Part shown: positions 24,364-38,945 of the stretch, piece after piece
Layout: every line of letters starts with the position of its first letter
Numbering within the stretch: the first letter of the stretch is position 1
Assembly (NCBI GenBank): GCA_002794735.1
Contig: NBAZ01000006.1
Span: 62,001 to 126,000, forward strand
From: Pyrrhoderma lamaoense
Taxonomy: Eukaryota > Basidiomycota > Agaricomycetes > Hymenochaetales > Hymenochaetaceae
Reading direction: 5' to 3'
Length of the DNA stretch: 64,000 bases
The notes under the pieces: generated by a model
Told to the model about the DNA's origin: nothing
The model's input: only the letters and a program-made list of their open reading frames with translations
Database searches by the model: none
Program-made: the position numbers and the translations under genes

Positions 24364-24677
24364 TATTGCAATATACAAGATGGTGATACTGACATAGAAA
24401 AACTATACAAAGCAGCCGAAAGCCCAATAAGGAAAACAAACGATGTCGAATATGAATTAAAAGAACGGCACGTGAAGGATCGTGAAGAAATTCTCTGGTA
24501 GACGTTGGGAACGAATTCTTTGGAAAAGATCGCGCAAGAAAGACACTGACGTATAATTCTGATGGTGAGAAAGCGAACAAGAAACAATACAAGTACATAC
24601 TGAATGCAATGAATGTAGAAAGGAGAGACGACTTATTGAAAGAACGACGAATAAGGAGAGGCGTCAGCATCTCTTAG
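24364..24677 (+). CDS. Unidentified charged protein fragment
   Basis: Not recognised. A plus-strand frame rich in Lys, Arg, Glu and Asp reads IQDGDTDIEKLYKAAES, ELKERHVKDREEI, then after a one-base slip near 24492-24496 VDVGNEFFGKDRARKTL and KQYKYILNAMNVERRDDLL. It stops at 24675. There is no ATG at the start, so it would be an internal or last exon, or a gene remnant. Composition is unlike random sequence, while the opposite frame (24260-24670) reads as hydrophobic noise. It ends 10 bp from the convergent chitinase stop. Confidence 0.3.
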
Positions 24678-24686
24678 GATATAAAC

Positions 24687-27215
24687 TTAAAGACGGTAGT
24701 GAGCAGAGCGATTTACAAGACATGATCCTTCGTCAACCCAGACATCGGCTATTTCATAAGGTCAGCAAGGGGATAGACACATATATGAGAGGTTTGAGAT
24801 GTACCTGCACCACCGGGAGTGTCAGCCTCAGTCCACCATTTGGCGGTCCAAAGGTGACCGTCTGAATTTTATGTCAGGACACTGAGTTTACTTTCTTCGC
24901 TTGAACCTAAGACTTACTATATGTTACTTGTTGACCTCCGACGTAGGCGATCTTAGATATTTTTTAGGAAAGAACATGAGTACAGTTCCAAGCCTTAGTT
25001 ATCTATCACTTACGGTAGCATCCCAAGCAGCAACTGAGGCGCAAGAGCCAGAGGTAGGGGTAGAAGTCGGCGCACTGGTGGTGGTCGTAGTGGTGGCAGT
25101 GGAAGTTGTACCAGGGTTTGAAGAAACAGTGGTGGTGGTAGTACTCGGGCTTGAAGTTGTAGTACTTGATTTCGAGGTAGTAGAGGTCGAAGTCGAAGTG
25201 GTAGTAGAGCTTGGAACAGAACTGGTAGTCGTACCAGTGTTCTGACCCATGTTGTTACGGATATTGTCCCATTTACTGTCAGGGAAGCTAATGCATTATT
25301 GTTTTAACAACTTCATGTTCTTTCTACATGAAGAAAATGACATACTTGATGTGATTCTGGGTTTGGTCAAGGGAACCGAAAACATTGGCCGTAGTTGTAA
25401 CTAGAGAGTCAGTGGAGTTCGTCTTATCTGTGGAGAGCTAGAAGAGAATAGTAAGTCATTTATTTATTGGAATATATTATTAGATTACTAACATCCCAGA
25501 ACATCTGACCACCAAGTCCCTTCGAAACAACATACTGTGCTTTCAATGTTGCAATATGGGGAGTATCATAGGAGACCAACTCGCGACTCGACGAATCGTA
25601 AGAATAGCTAGTAACATCCGTTAAATTCTCGAAAACTTGAGCACCTGCGAGTGGTAAATCTTTGTACGAGTAAATTCCAGCTTCGATAGTTCCAGGACCA
25701 ATCTTAACAAATATTCCACTACTCAGCAAAAGTGCTTTGTCATTTAAGAGCGGACAGAGAGCTTACACCGCTGTATGGCTGACCGATACCGTTCGTGTTC
25801 TCAAATGCCCGACCATACAGAGGAATACCTTAAAATGAAGATCAGTATACTGCATATGAACTTTGTTTCAGAGCTGAGCTAATCACCCATATTGATCTTT
25901 CCTGCTGTAGCTCCATTTTGGAGGTAGAAAGTGATGGCCTGATCCGTGCTTACACCTGTTCGGGATCCACCATAAAGGTTAGCCTGGTTGTCAGCCTTTG
26001 AAAAGAAATGAGTAAAGTTGATATCATAGCTGGTGATTAGAGGCCTACAAAGGTGAGCCATGAACCGGCATAGTCGTATGCCATCAAGTTCCAGTATGAT
26101 AGGGCTGCATCCATCTGAGCAACATTGAGGTTTGCATAGTTTGCAGATCCTGCAGCTACAGCAGCCTATTTATAATATACAGATAAACCGATACTCTAGA
26201 ATAGAAGACTAGAAATTTGCGTACGGTGATTTGGTAAGGGACAGTGTCTCCGTTTGAGGTCGCAAGGGAATCAAACGCTCCGCGCAAAGACGTTAACAAA
26301 TCAGCAAAGCCTTGCCCTTGAGCTTGGCTTGAAGGATATTCGAAGTCGAGGTCACTAAATTGGTGACAGATCCCGTCAGCCAAATAGAAGATTTTGTTAA
26401 CTCCGATACATACATTCCATCGAATCCGTAGTCCTTAATTAGCTGGACCGCGGAATTAACGAAGGTTGTTCGTGCAGTTGTATCGGTGACGAAGTTGTAA
26501 TGTCCGTCCTGCGAATAGGTCCAGCCACCAATAGAAAGCAAAACCTTAAGGTTTCTAATTATAGGAGGATTTAGTCAACTTATGGCATTACACTATAGCT
26601 GGAGATCTTCGTACCTATTGGCTAGCTTCTTCAAGTAAAGCTATGGTAGATGTCTATTGGTGGATCTAATATTAACCAAACTATATTGAAACCCACCTGT
26701 TTAAGGCAGCCGTAAAGGTTGTTCCCAGTGTCATCCCAGGAATCACCAGGGAAATGTTTCTACGTTACAAGCTGATGAACGCTGGTATCTCTGATGTGAA
26801 GTTAATGAATAAGTCTACCTGTTCATCGGCATACGAGTCGGTGAGAACAATTGTACCATCCGACTGTATATCAGCGAATGCATATAGGATATGAGAGAGG
26901 GGGGCCACATTGATATCGGTTGGTTCTGTTTACACATGTATTCAGTATCCTATACTTAGTAGAAACGGATATATTCATGGAAGAATGTCTCACGGAAGTT
27001 CGCTCCATAAATACCCCTGAGATATCAATTTATCAATAAAGATTCAAATAATCTCCTAATAGTACACACCAGTTTGTAAAGTATGCTGCTTGTACCTTAG
27101 ATACAGCACGAGTATCAAGAACTTCATCTACTAAGGGTTCAATAGAGGTAGCATGTACGATTCCAATTGCAAGGAAGGCAAGTGCAAACAGTTTATTGCT
27201 TATACCTCCGATCAT
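24687..27215 (-). CDS. GH18 chitinase with Ser/Thr linker and C-terminal CBM5/12
   Basis: Secreted endo-acting chitinase type. The start [20 protein letters not shown] is a signal peptide. The barrel begins [16 protein letters not shown], then [23 protein letters not shown] (SxGG) and the catalytic DGIDLDFEYP, whose codons are split by an intron near 26340-26398. [23 protein letters not shown] and GGQMFWDLS follow. A Ser/Thr linker (25020-25250) leads to a chitin-binding module: [38 protein letters not shown] and VWVDEGSC, spread over four very small exons. About 13 introns are needed. No frame break was found and all catalytic residues are present. The protein is much longer than the other GH18 proteins in the window, and the binding module suggests action on insoluble chitin. 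Confidence 0.92.
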
Positions 27216-28395
27216 ATTGAAAGATAATAAAGAATGAGGTCAGTGTAGACGACAGCTAAAAGAGAGGAAGTAAAGAGTGAAGGTCAGCTAAGTGATGAAT
27301 GCCCGGAGTGACCTGGCTTCCAGAGGACATCTGGTCGGCCCTTTTATATGGTATGACCAAGTCAGCCTCGTAGAACTGTACAAAGCTAGCCACTTGTCTA
27401 TCCAACGCCTCCGGAATTCGGGGGTCCAGAACGGACAGCTCATGAACAAAACGCCCAGCCAATGCTATAGCTTCTAACATAGTGTGCTCAGACAACAAGC
27501 CGTGATCTTAATGAAGAAGCTGGCAAGATAAGGTACCGGTAGCAAGAGGGAAGTAGCACATGCATGTGTTGAAACGAAGCAGCCAGCGTAAAACAGAAGT
27601 ATTGGACATTGAAGCCGCTTTCAATAGTCTATTTTATTATTCTGTCAAGATAGTGATAGCTCCCACGCTTTTCTTGTATTTTGTCAAATTTGTGCTCTGA
27701 GAATTGTAGATACGTCCATCCGATTCCCGGTGAACCTTAAATGCAGACAGTGGCTGGTCATTTCTATTTTTGCTAGTAACTCTGACTCAAAACCGTGAAT
27801 TTTCTCAAAGAAGCACTACGCCCGGTCGAAAGACACGTAGCAAAGGATTATCCTCTTGTGATGATCGTTAGGTGTAAGGGTAGCAAAGAAAAGAAATTAG
27901 CCATCGGCTTGAAAAGAGAGAAGATCGAATATGAACAGATAGTGACTGTGACGTGGCTGAAAAAAAAACGATAATATCATAGCAGTACACACGACAGGAG
28001 ATTGTAGGATATAAGGCCATATCTAGCTTGTGAGACGAGCACATGGCTTAGAATCTTGGCGAGTTATATCAAAACAATTTAAACAAAGAGACTCTGGATT
28101 TACAACAATTTATTGAGTTGTTAAATTATAGTAAATGGGTGGTTACTATATTTGGAACCTCGGCAAATCTTGATCATATATTTACATATGACTACGACAT
28201 TCAAGACACGACACATCATATATTTCTGAGTTCATTCGAAGTTGGATACATTGGACACTACAGACTAAAGCTATGGATAAATAAATACAATACACATGAG
28301 AAGAGATCTGTAAATAATTCAAGGAACGGAAGGTGCTTTCTTAAGCTTAAAATAAATTATGTACATATTCATTAACGCTTCTTGAGACAGGATAT
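27216..28395. other. Intergenic, no gene recognised
   Basis: Spacer between two minus-strand GH18 genes. A minus frame at 27256-27498 (80 codons, with an ATG) reads like protein (LAGRFVHELSVLDPRIPEAL) but has no partner exons or recognised domain. It overlaps the presumed chitinase promoter. Confidence 0.4.
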
Positions 28396-29884
28396 TTACT
28401 CCGGGAATGCTTGGGAGCGGACTGTAGCAATCCAGCTTGCGGCAGCGTCGGGGAACTTCGATTTTAAGAGAGTTACCAAGATATATAAATAATCATTCAT
28501 AAAAGGCGACTAGAACTGCGTACCTCCCATACCATAACACCTGCGTCCCAACCTTGTGCCTTAGCCTGAGCGACACAGGTTGCTAGTGTGGATGGCTCAA
28601 TAAAACCGTTGCTGGCATCGCTTGAGGTAGCTGGTTTTCCGATGACTAACTTGTCCAGAGTAATGCCGCTGTCAGCGATTTGGAACAAAGCAGACTCGGG
28701 CCAGGTGCTTGAGGAGTTGTTTAGAAGGCCGTCGCAAGTAGTGTACTCGGTTGTCCCCTCTATAACAAGTAACCATATTTCAGAATAAAAGCTAGGGAGG
28801 ATAAAAATAGGACTCACGGTTATAGAACTTCGAAAAGTGCCGGGAGAAGAGAAGATCAGTTTACAATTACGTAAAATACGCTTTTAAGCATACCTGGACA
28901 TTATACTGTATAATCGATAAGCAAGGTGAGAAAACAGTATAAATTCATTATATAAATTTTTAGAAAAACAGCTTACCCAGTCAATCAAGTCACCGACGTT
29001 CTTGTCGACAGTGAGGTAGGCACCTCCACCAAACTTATTGGGAGAGAACCATGGTGCAACAGCTATTTTCGAAGAAGTTCACGCCAATTAATATGTGAGA
29101 AAGAAAGTTCAATTTAAAGAAGAGGCTCACGAGCATGTGTCAGTATATAGTCTCCTTGAGGTAGTTGTTCACGGAGTTGCTGTGTGAAGGTAGTAAGCCA
29201 AGCTTCTGCTTTACCATCTCCGGCGTTGATAGCGTTGAAGTCCTTTTTCCTACGATCAGTTTTCAACGTTTATTGAGCCAGGAAAGAATTCATACTTCAT
29301 AGTCGACATCTACTCCATCCAGATCGAATTCCTTAACCCAAGCTGCCATTGTGTTCGCCGTGTCAACAGGATCAGCGCCTGTAGATGTCGGAACATCTGT
29401 AGAGCCAAATAGGGATACGATCAACTTGATTCCCGCATCCGCATACTGTTGTTTGACAGTGGTGCGTTCAGCAGCAGTGAGTTGCGTCCATTCTTCTGCT
29501 TTGTCAAATGCACCCTCGATGAGAAGGAAAGATAAGGCACTGGATGGATTAGATAGTTAATCTATAATATTACTAGAACTACAGTAAAGTTGACGAACAA
29601 AACATTGTAGCCCTTTGAAATTTTAGTAGGTTAGTCTTGTAACGCCTTTCAAATATCAAGTTTTAACTCACTTCGACTTCAGATACCGGGGGAGGTCCAG
29701 TAAGACCAGATACAAATCTATCACTATATATTACAAAGTGTGGTGCAGCAGGGGTAGCACGAGTAAGAAAACTACGTGCAGTCGAATCCAAGCCAGATTC
29801 ATCCACAGGTGAGGAAAAGACAGATGATACCTGAGTGAGTGTAGCAAACAGGGCAAAGAATGAAGTTAATGTTTTGGAGAACAT
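28396..29884 (-). CDS. GH18 chitinase-type protein, compact form
   Basis: Starts MFSKTLTSFFALFATLTQVS, a signal peptide, followed by a short propeptide-like stretch with a basic residue before the barrel. The barrel reads HFVIYSDRFVSGL, GYNVFALSFLL, GIKLIVSLFGS and catalytic DGVDVDYED, then ILTHA, APWFSPNKFGGGAY, VGDLIDWYN, LDKLVIGKP and AGVMVWE. It ends ATVRSQAFPE before TAA at 28396. Introns lie near 28445-28524, 28758-28812, 28850-28980, 29062-29131, 29245-29297, 29540-29595 and 29614-29672. No frame break is needed. It is a paralogue of the genes at 18787 and 32152, with a conserved intron inside the NV(F)-LSFLL segment. It should be secreted; whether it acts on chitin or on N-glycans cannot be told. 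Confidence 0.88.
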
Positions 29885-32151
29885 GTTTGGTGAAAAAGAA
29901 TGATTTGTCTGCGAGGAGCAAGGTAGGTTCCTATATCCCTGGGAGAACTAGCTAGTTGACAGAGGCCGAAGCTAAGGTTTTATCCCTCTAAAACAGTAGT
30001 TTTTATACTTTAAGGAAAGGTTCAATTTTTCGTTGTTAATTAAACAAGTAAAAACATATCATTACTTGGCAAATGCTTGCACTCATGGAAAAAAAGTCGC
30101 TCGTATGATCACACTCGGATAACTTGGTACCATGTGTAACAATAGTACAAGACGTTGTGCCAACTCATCGCCGTAGGGTCAGAGACGAGATATCTATGTT
30201 TTTCTAAACCCATGAACTGTGGGATGATAGAGACCGACCATGCGGAGCGAAAGCTACAGCTGCCTAGAATTTCTGTTTCTGCATATTTGATAGCAAGCGT
30301 ATTGTTTCCCACCCCCGTCTCGATGAATAAACATTCGATAAAAGTAAATATCTTGACACGTATGAGATGGAGTTTAATCCCAAAAGGGTAAGGACGAGAC
30401 TCTCAAGTTTTAAAACAGCCACAAAAGGAAGCTGTGAGAAGTTGACACAGCGATATCGCTAGCACTCGACATGTGATACACAGTTTTGTCCACCTCGGTG
30501 AGTCCATGAAAACAAACAACCGAGCACTCCTCGTTTCATTTTTTTGAAACTCGCTAGATCCTCTGTGTTGCTGCGGAACAGCAGAAAATAAAACATACTT
30601 ATACATGTGGATGACATTTCACTACGGGTAAAGTAGAAGGCATTCTTGTAAAAAAAATATGGAGATCACCGGAGAGTTCCCTAGGTTCCCGAAGCTGTAA
30701 TTCATCGGGAAGAGAAACATAGCAACATAAGCTTCCTTCAGGTCGAGGAACTTCAGAAGACTCATTTTGGGCAATAAAGAACAGTATTATGATGATGATC
30801 ATATAGTAAATTGTAAGAGATCGACGCCATGTGCTACATGTGTAGTTGAGTAATCATGCACGCAACAGTAATAAAAATGTATCGATATCGTGTATATTCT
30901 CCAATTTACATATGAGGTATCTTCTCATTTTGCGGTTATAACAACCAAGATTGTAGGGAGAAATGCAAAAGAGGATAGTTGAAATGCAATCATGTTCTAG
31001 TTCTACTCTAATAATATTCATATTTATCTTTGCGTTAAGGAGCTTATATAGTGCAAAAATGTTGAATTCTACGATGTTCTGATTTTTGGACTCATCTATA
31101 TTGGGAGGTTTACACTCAGCGACCCCATCAAATAATGAATGAGGGTGATCGAAATGCAATTTCGCCATGATTTAGGTCAACACATGAATTTTAGGGAAAT
31201 TAAGGAAATTGATATCAGTAGATGCATTCCTGATATTCGGTTACACAACGCGCTGTAGAAGGATCAGAAACAAAAATGTTTAAGGTTCTCTGTGCCTTAC
31301 GATTTATGTTCACGTATGGACTGCAAACCGAAAGCAACTGAAGGGGTATATTGCTCGATGACTTGTGATATTATGGCCAGCTCACAACGCTCATATCAGC
31401 GATATATCTGTGAGATCAGGTTAGGAGTCCCCATATGGGTCTCCAACAGAAAATAGGAGGAAACTTTATGAATACGAGTCACCAATTCAATAATGGAAGT
31501 GAAATGGCATCCGTAAAATTGACTGCTTAGTTTTCTTCGCTCCTGTGCCAACATGGGTTGTCCCTAAGATTTCACTCAATCGTGGCACAACGCTAGCTCC
31601 GTGTGGCAGGGTAGCTGAGAAAAAGAACGACAGCAAGAATATCCAGATGGCAGAGGCTTATCTTGACTTCTGCTTTTCAGCTAGAGATAAGTAGACAATT
31701 GACTCGAGCCAGCAAATTGATCAAAGAAGAGAATTCAGGAGGACTTCGGATAAGAGTAGTATCTGATTTTTTATTCTGAACAAGTATGTGCGCAGTCGGC
31801 TATACACCACTAAAGCCTTTACACGTATGCTCCGGAAATAAAGGACCCACCGAGTAGCAAAACAGAACATTTCGTGCAAAAATAGCTTGAAGACTTCGTA
31901 GTGGGGGGAGAATAAGTGTGTGAGAAACCGGTACTATACTCAGGTTATACATTTGTAATCCATCCCCCTAATGAGCGTATGCCCATATTTCATTCATATA
32001 TATCACTGGCGTACGATCATCTAGACCCAATATCCCCTGCATCCAGTATGACAGAAAAAAGCTCGAAAAAGATATTCAATGAGTGAATACACATAAAGTG
32101 ATGGTATAAGCATAAGCCCGAATAAAATAAAGAAAAATAGAGATAAAGTCA
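29885..32151. other. Intergenic, one possible ORF
   Basis: About 2.3 kb. A minus-strand ATG frame at 30854-31168 (104 codons, starts MAKLHFDHPHSLFDG) is the longest. It shows no domain, no signal peptide and no splice support, so it is only a possibility. Nothing else is recognisable. Confidence 0.35.
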
Positions 32152-33507
32152 TCATATAGGCCAAGACTCGGATCGAACTTCACTGATCCAAGTGTTATCT
32201 GCATAAGGGTACTAAAATAAAAGAAAGAAAAATATCATCAAAAGCCAACGTAAGTAAACTTGTCTGTACAGCAGCTAGGTCTCATACTAACCTGCCATAC
32301 CATGACACCTGCACTCCACCCTTCCCCTTTTGCAGTTGAGAGACATGATGCGAGTGTACTCGATGACATGTACCCATTGTTCACATCTTCCTGTCTAGCA
32401 GGTTTACCGATGACCAATTTATCAATGGGTATTCCTGCAGCCTTGATTTCCATCACTGAATCACCCTTAACGGCGCTAGTCAGGAGACTATCGCAGCCTT
32501 CGAAACTACCGTTTCCTCTATAGGCTTCATTAGATGTAGTATCTATTTTACTGTGAGATACTATAGCTTACGATTATAAAACTATTTTTGTAGTCCAACA
32601 AGCGATGTTAGCACCTTAATCTGAGTGCTAAGCTTATGCTTATGTGGCTTACCATGATATTGTACTAGATAGCGTTTGGCAAATAATCTCAGCAATCAGG
32701 ATGCATACAACAAAAGATGGATTTGCATTTACCCAATCAATCAAGTCTCCAACGTTCTCATTTACAGCACGGTATGCTCCAGTATTCCAGACGCTAGCAA
32801 ACCACCAAGGTACGGCTTCATAGTAACAAACGTTCCCGAGTCCGAACAGCTCCATTAGTCCACGTATATGAATTTCGGTTAAAAGAAGTGCTTACGACTG
32901 TGCGTCAAGATGTATTCACCCGAAGGTAACTCGTTCCTTAGGGTCTTTGTCAATGTTGTTAACCACTCGACGGCCGTCCCGTCGTCTTTGTCCATGACAT
33001 CATAATCTTCAAAGTCAATATCAATCCCATCAAATCCATATTGCTTGACTTGGGAGGCCAGAGTGGAAGCAACTGTCTCTGCGTCGACTCCATTGGTGAT
33101 CGGTGTCTCAAGGGAGCCGAAAGCTGATACCATAAGCTTTATACCAGCATCATTGTAAGTCTTCTTAAGTGACGTTCTCGTGGCATTATCGAGGTTCACC
33201 CAGTTTAATGCTTGTTGCGAAGGACCGGTGGATTCAAGGAATGATAAGATACTGAAGCAGACGATGAACCATAGTTTATTATCTTTGATTACTCAGTACA
33301 GCTAGCTTTAAATGGAAACACTTACAAAACATTATATCCGTTTACCTTAGAAACATCAGGAAGCACACCGTCCACGTCTCCGTTACTGAAAATCACGAAA
33401 CGCGGAGCTGATACCGTATCTCGTGCAGCTAGGCTAGCAGCCACCGCACACTGAAGAAAGGTGCTTGAAAGCACAGATACCAGTGCTAGAGCAGTCAAAG
33501 GTAACAT
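32152..33507 (-). CDS. GH18 chitinase-type protein, compact form
   Basis: Signal peptide MLPLTALALVSVLSSTFLQ, then RFVIFSNGDVDGVLP, KVNGYNV, LSFLESTG, GIKLMVSAFGS and catalytic DGIDIDFEDYD. Downstream are YILTHS, VPWWFASVWNTGAY, VGDLIDW, RGNGSFEGCDSLL, IDKLVIGKP, LASCLSTAKGEGW and AGVMVWQ. The last exon reads WISEVRSESWPI with TGA at 32152. The usual short introns include ones after TLTH(S) and after LIDW. No frame break was found. Compared with the paralogue at 28396 it has a different disulfide-prone loop and a shorter pro-region. The gene is minus-strand, the third member of the local array. Confidence 0.88.
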
Positions 33508-34218
33508 TTATGGCAATGTCAACTCTTCTCTTTCAAGTATAGTCGGGGAGAACCTAGGGACAAAATACCGGTTTCTATTACGCTAGTAAATCAGTATTTA
33601 TACAAAGAAGTAGGGCTGACATCATGATATGGCATACCTCAGACTCTATCGAGTACCTAGAGTTTATTGAATTAAGGGTCTGATATCGTGATGGAAACGT
33701 TTTGACCCATTTGAATATTGCATCTTATATCAGGATACGAAGGAATCATTTGACTCCCCATCTATCGTGGCGAAAGAAAGCATTATGATGTGGGTGCTTA
33801 GCTAAAGTGAGCTTAGCGTCGGAGTCAAGATGGTATATGCATTTTCTATCGAGAAATACCCTTTATTTAGTTTAGTTTACCGGAGGATGCAAACTTCTAA
33901 CGAGTTTCCTCTATTTCTCTTTCACTTGCCGGCATTTATAGGCATAGCTCCGTGAACCTACGGGGTTACTGCAAGATCTGATATAGAAATTCTGATTCTT
34001 GCTTTCTGCTTACAACTAACTACCTTAGATAACCATTGAGTTCATCATTGAAACGTTATGTTCTGCTGTACTTCCTTTACTAACTATTAAAATTAAGTAA
34101 TTTACTAAGATAGACATTACTGAGAAAGGTGAATATTGCGAGTTCCACTGCTTTTTTGCATAGTCCATGTATATATGATTGATGCCCGTTAAAGTTCCCA
34201 AATAAAAAGTAGAGTTAG
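33508..34218. other. Intergenic, no gene recognised
   Basis: GH18 promoter side and 3' flank of the fucosyltransferase gene. Confidence 0.5.
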
Positions 34219-36108
34219 CTACCAGAATCTATTACTGGATAGCAGATGCTTATTCACTCTACGCAATAAGATCACATTTCCAGTTAGGCTAGAAAACTAT
34301 GTATAATGTCAGATCAGCATATTCAAAAAGGGGTCGTCATACCAGGACTACAACTTACCCCATTCCCTAGAAAAACAGCAGAACGCTGAGCAATAGCCAT
34401 ATCGACTGTCTGTGCCACAGCTTTCTGCTCTGGAGTCAGAGTCAGATCACGACTTGAGAGGATAGCATCCCATTCACCCTCCTCTTGAAGCCTCTCTTTC
34501 AGTGACGCCACCCAATTTCTATCGCCATTTGTCATAATGAACAGCTTTCGTAACCTTCTGACACTACTCTCAACATCAAGTCCAGAACCACCAACAGGTG
34601 ACTCCCATTCTTTACGGACTTCACGCACGCGCTCCAGGATACGGTCAATCTCAGGATAGCAGTGATCCAGATATATTTTTGTATTTTGAGGTGTATTGTA
34701 GCCTGCGCCACCCCCAGGAGGAACTATAAAGCGATCCGGCAACCCTGGAGATTGTGACCAACCCATATATTCCGCACTCCAGTTAGCTAAGTGGTAACAA
34801 TGCTGGATATAGTCGCCCCGGCGGATGTGTATAGCCATTAGATCTGGAACTACTTCTGGGAGTACTTCAGCGGTAAGCTCAGGAACGAAGTTTCCAGTGT
34901 TCTTCCGGACTGCTTCAAGGATATGTGGAGCCCAAGAAAACTCTGTCATGATAGGTGATTGAGACAAAGAGGGCCACACAGTTTCCATTGAAGGATGTCC
35001 AAATTGACTGCGTCCAACCTTTCAGTCTTGAACTACTTAGCGTGATTTGAAAGAGATATCAACTCACGGCCAGTCAAATACGTGATCATTCCCTCCATAT
35101 AGTTCCACACAGCTGTCATTCAATGACTTTAATGTATTCGTATATTTTTCAAGAATTTCGATAACCGGTCTCCCTTGTAATCCTTGATTCATTTCTAAGA
35201 TTGATATCTTTTTTCGTCTATGATCCGGACATATTCTCTTGAAGTATTCGTAATTGACTGCTCGTGGGTTTGGCTTGTTTGGGGGAAATGGTCCTCCAGC
35301 AATTGGACCTTTCGTAAGAATAAGTATAGACTCTGGCAGTTATGATTTTATGAAGGCACAGTTACCGTCTACAAAAGCGGATAGAGGTATTCTGGAAGAA
35401 GTAAGGTGTCCATTATATTCTGTAAATGGTCGAAGAGGTCCTTCTTTCCATGTATAAGGCTTAAAAACATGTCTAGATAATTGGACAACGGTTACATTTA
35501 GGCAAGAAGTAAGAGAAATTAGAAATGCGCACGCTCTATTCGACAAGTACGCGAGATGCGAAGTCATATACCTTCATTTAATCACAGTTAGCCATTTCCT
35601 TGGACATCAAAATCCTAGCAAAGGAGCCGGGTGCATACAATACTTGGAATACATTATTCCATCCAAGACCTAATATGCCCCCCCCCCCAAGAAAAAAGGA
35701 CTTCCGTTAATAAATCCAATCCCATCTAATGCCAAAATATATAAATTATCATAAATCATCACTTACCCCAATGAGGATTCGATACCCAAAGGTACCTTCC
35801 ATCCTTTCCTTCAGGAAACGGTAATGACGCATTATGCTGTGGATACCTCCTTTCAATCTCGTAAAACTCCTCAAAACTGGGCGGTATATTCGCATCAAAA
35901 CCATAACGTATCTTCGCACATACTACCCATAACAGTCTCCAATGGCAAAGCAAGAAATAAAGAAATAAGCAAGGAGAGCAGATAGCAAACGCTATAGCTA
36001 GCTTCGTCTTCGTCTTGCGGCATCTCTGACTGCTTTTGAGGTGATATTTGGATAATTGAAATGTCCATAGCGACCTTCCCTTTCAACAGACCTCTTCCTT
36101 GCCCTCAT
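34219..36108 (-). CDS. GDP-fucose protein O-fucosyltransferase-like, type II membrane protein
   Basis: Family members transfer fucose from GDP-fucose, in the ER or Golgi lumen. The start MRARKRSVEREGRYG gives a basic cytosolic tail. A single membrane anchor (LAIAFAICSPCLFLYFLL) follows, then lumenal sequence YGFDANIPPSFEEFYEIE, GRYLWVSNPHWG, NRACAFLISL and SSRIPLSAFVDG. The later part has the nucleotide-sugar motif HIRRGDYIQHC, LFIMTNGDRNWV and MAIAQRSAVFLGNG. A last exon FSSLTGNVILLRR, usually missed, ends at 34219. One base is missing near 36003 (TT for TTT); without it the start and anchor fall in the wrong frame. An intron near 35600-35755 contains an 11-C run. The HxRRGD motif and the SSLTxNV end are typical of the fungal family; the acceptor is unknown. 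Confidence 0.82.
35678..35688 (+). repeat. Poly-C tract of 11
   Basis: Run of 11 C inside an intron of the fucosyltransferase gene, followed by a short A run. It is the longest C/G homopolymer I noticed in the window. Confidence 0.8.
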
Positions 36109-36852
36109 CTATGAGATTCAATCGACCAGTGTTTGTGACAGAGGTAGTTGAAGTGGGTGTGATCTGCCCTACACATGAGGTGCGCAGTAGTTTTCATGAC
36201 ATCAATATACACTGTGCACTGGACCGGTTTTTTTGGCATCAACCGAACACGGACCCATTCCTAGTTGCGCGCAGCTGCCGAGAGATCGGTTCAAAGTGTA
36301 GGATCAATATGACGTAATGAGTTATATGTAAATTCATAATTTCCAATCACGTGTAAAATGGCACACTCTGGAAGTCACTGTTTTACTCACAGATTACAGT
36401 TCTCTCTAGTAATAGTTGTTATTCCAGGATACCTAGTTGGTGGAGGTACATGTACACATCAGACTACATGTGCCAATAGCAAAAGACAAAAATAAATAAA
36501 CAGTATTGTATCCTAGGGCATACAGACCAATACTTTGCTTAGGCACTCTTTCACAAACATTCAAGGAAAAAGGATACGCGAAAAAAACGAGTCAGTAAAC
36601 AGATCAGATATTGTGTGAAGGAAGTAGAAAGAGATGGAACGAATGGAGGGTATGAAAAGAGGGTATAAGTTCTACACTTGTAGAAAACTGTGGAGCGCGT
36701 TACACGATATCACCCAGAATTAAACAGTCTTGTTCATGTATGTGTTGTTTTGAATAGAATAGAGCGTTTAGAGGACTGAGCCGGTCAGCCATATCAAGAA
36801 AGTATTAGAAGTGACAATGAGCCAGTAGTATGAGATTTCTACTCAGTGGCAA
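36109..36852. other. Intergenic, no gene recognised
   Basis: Between the fucosyltransferase start and the SCH9 stop; presumed promoter of the former and 3' UTR of the latter. Confidence 0.5.
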
Positions 36853-38945
<2,093 letters not shown>

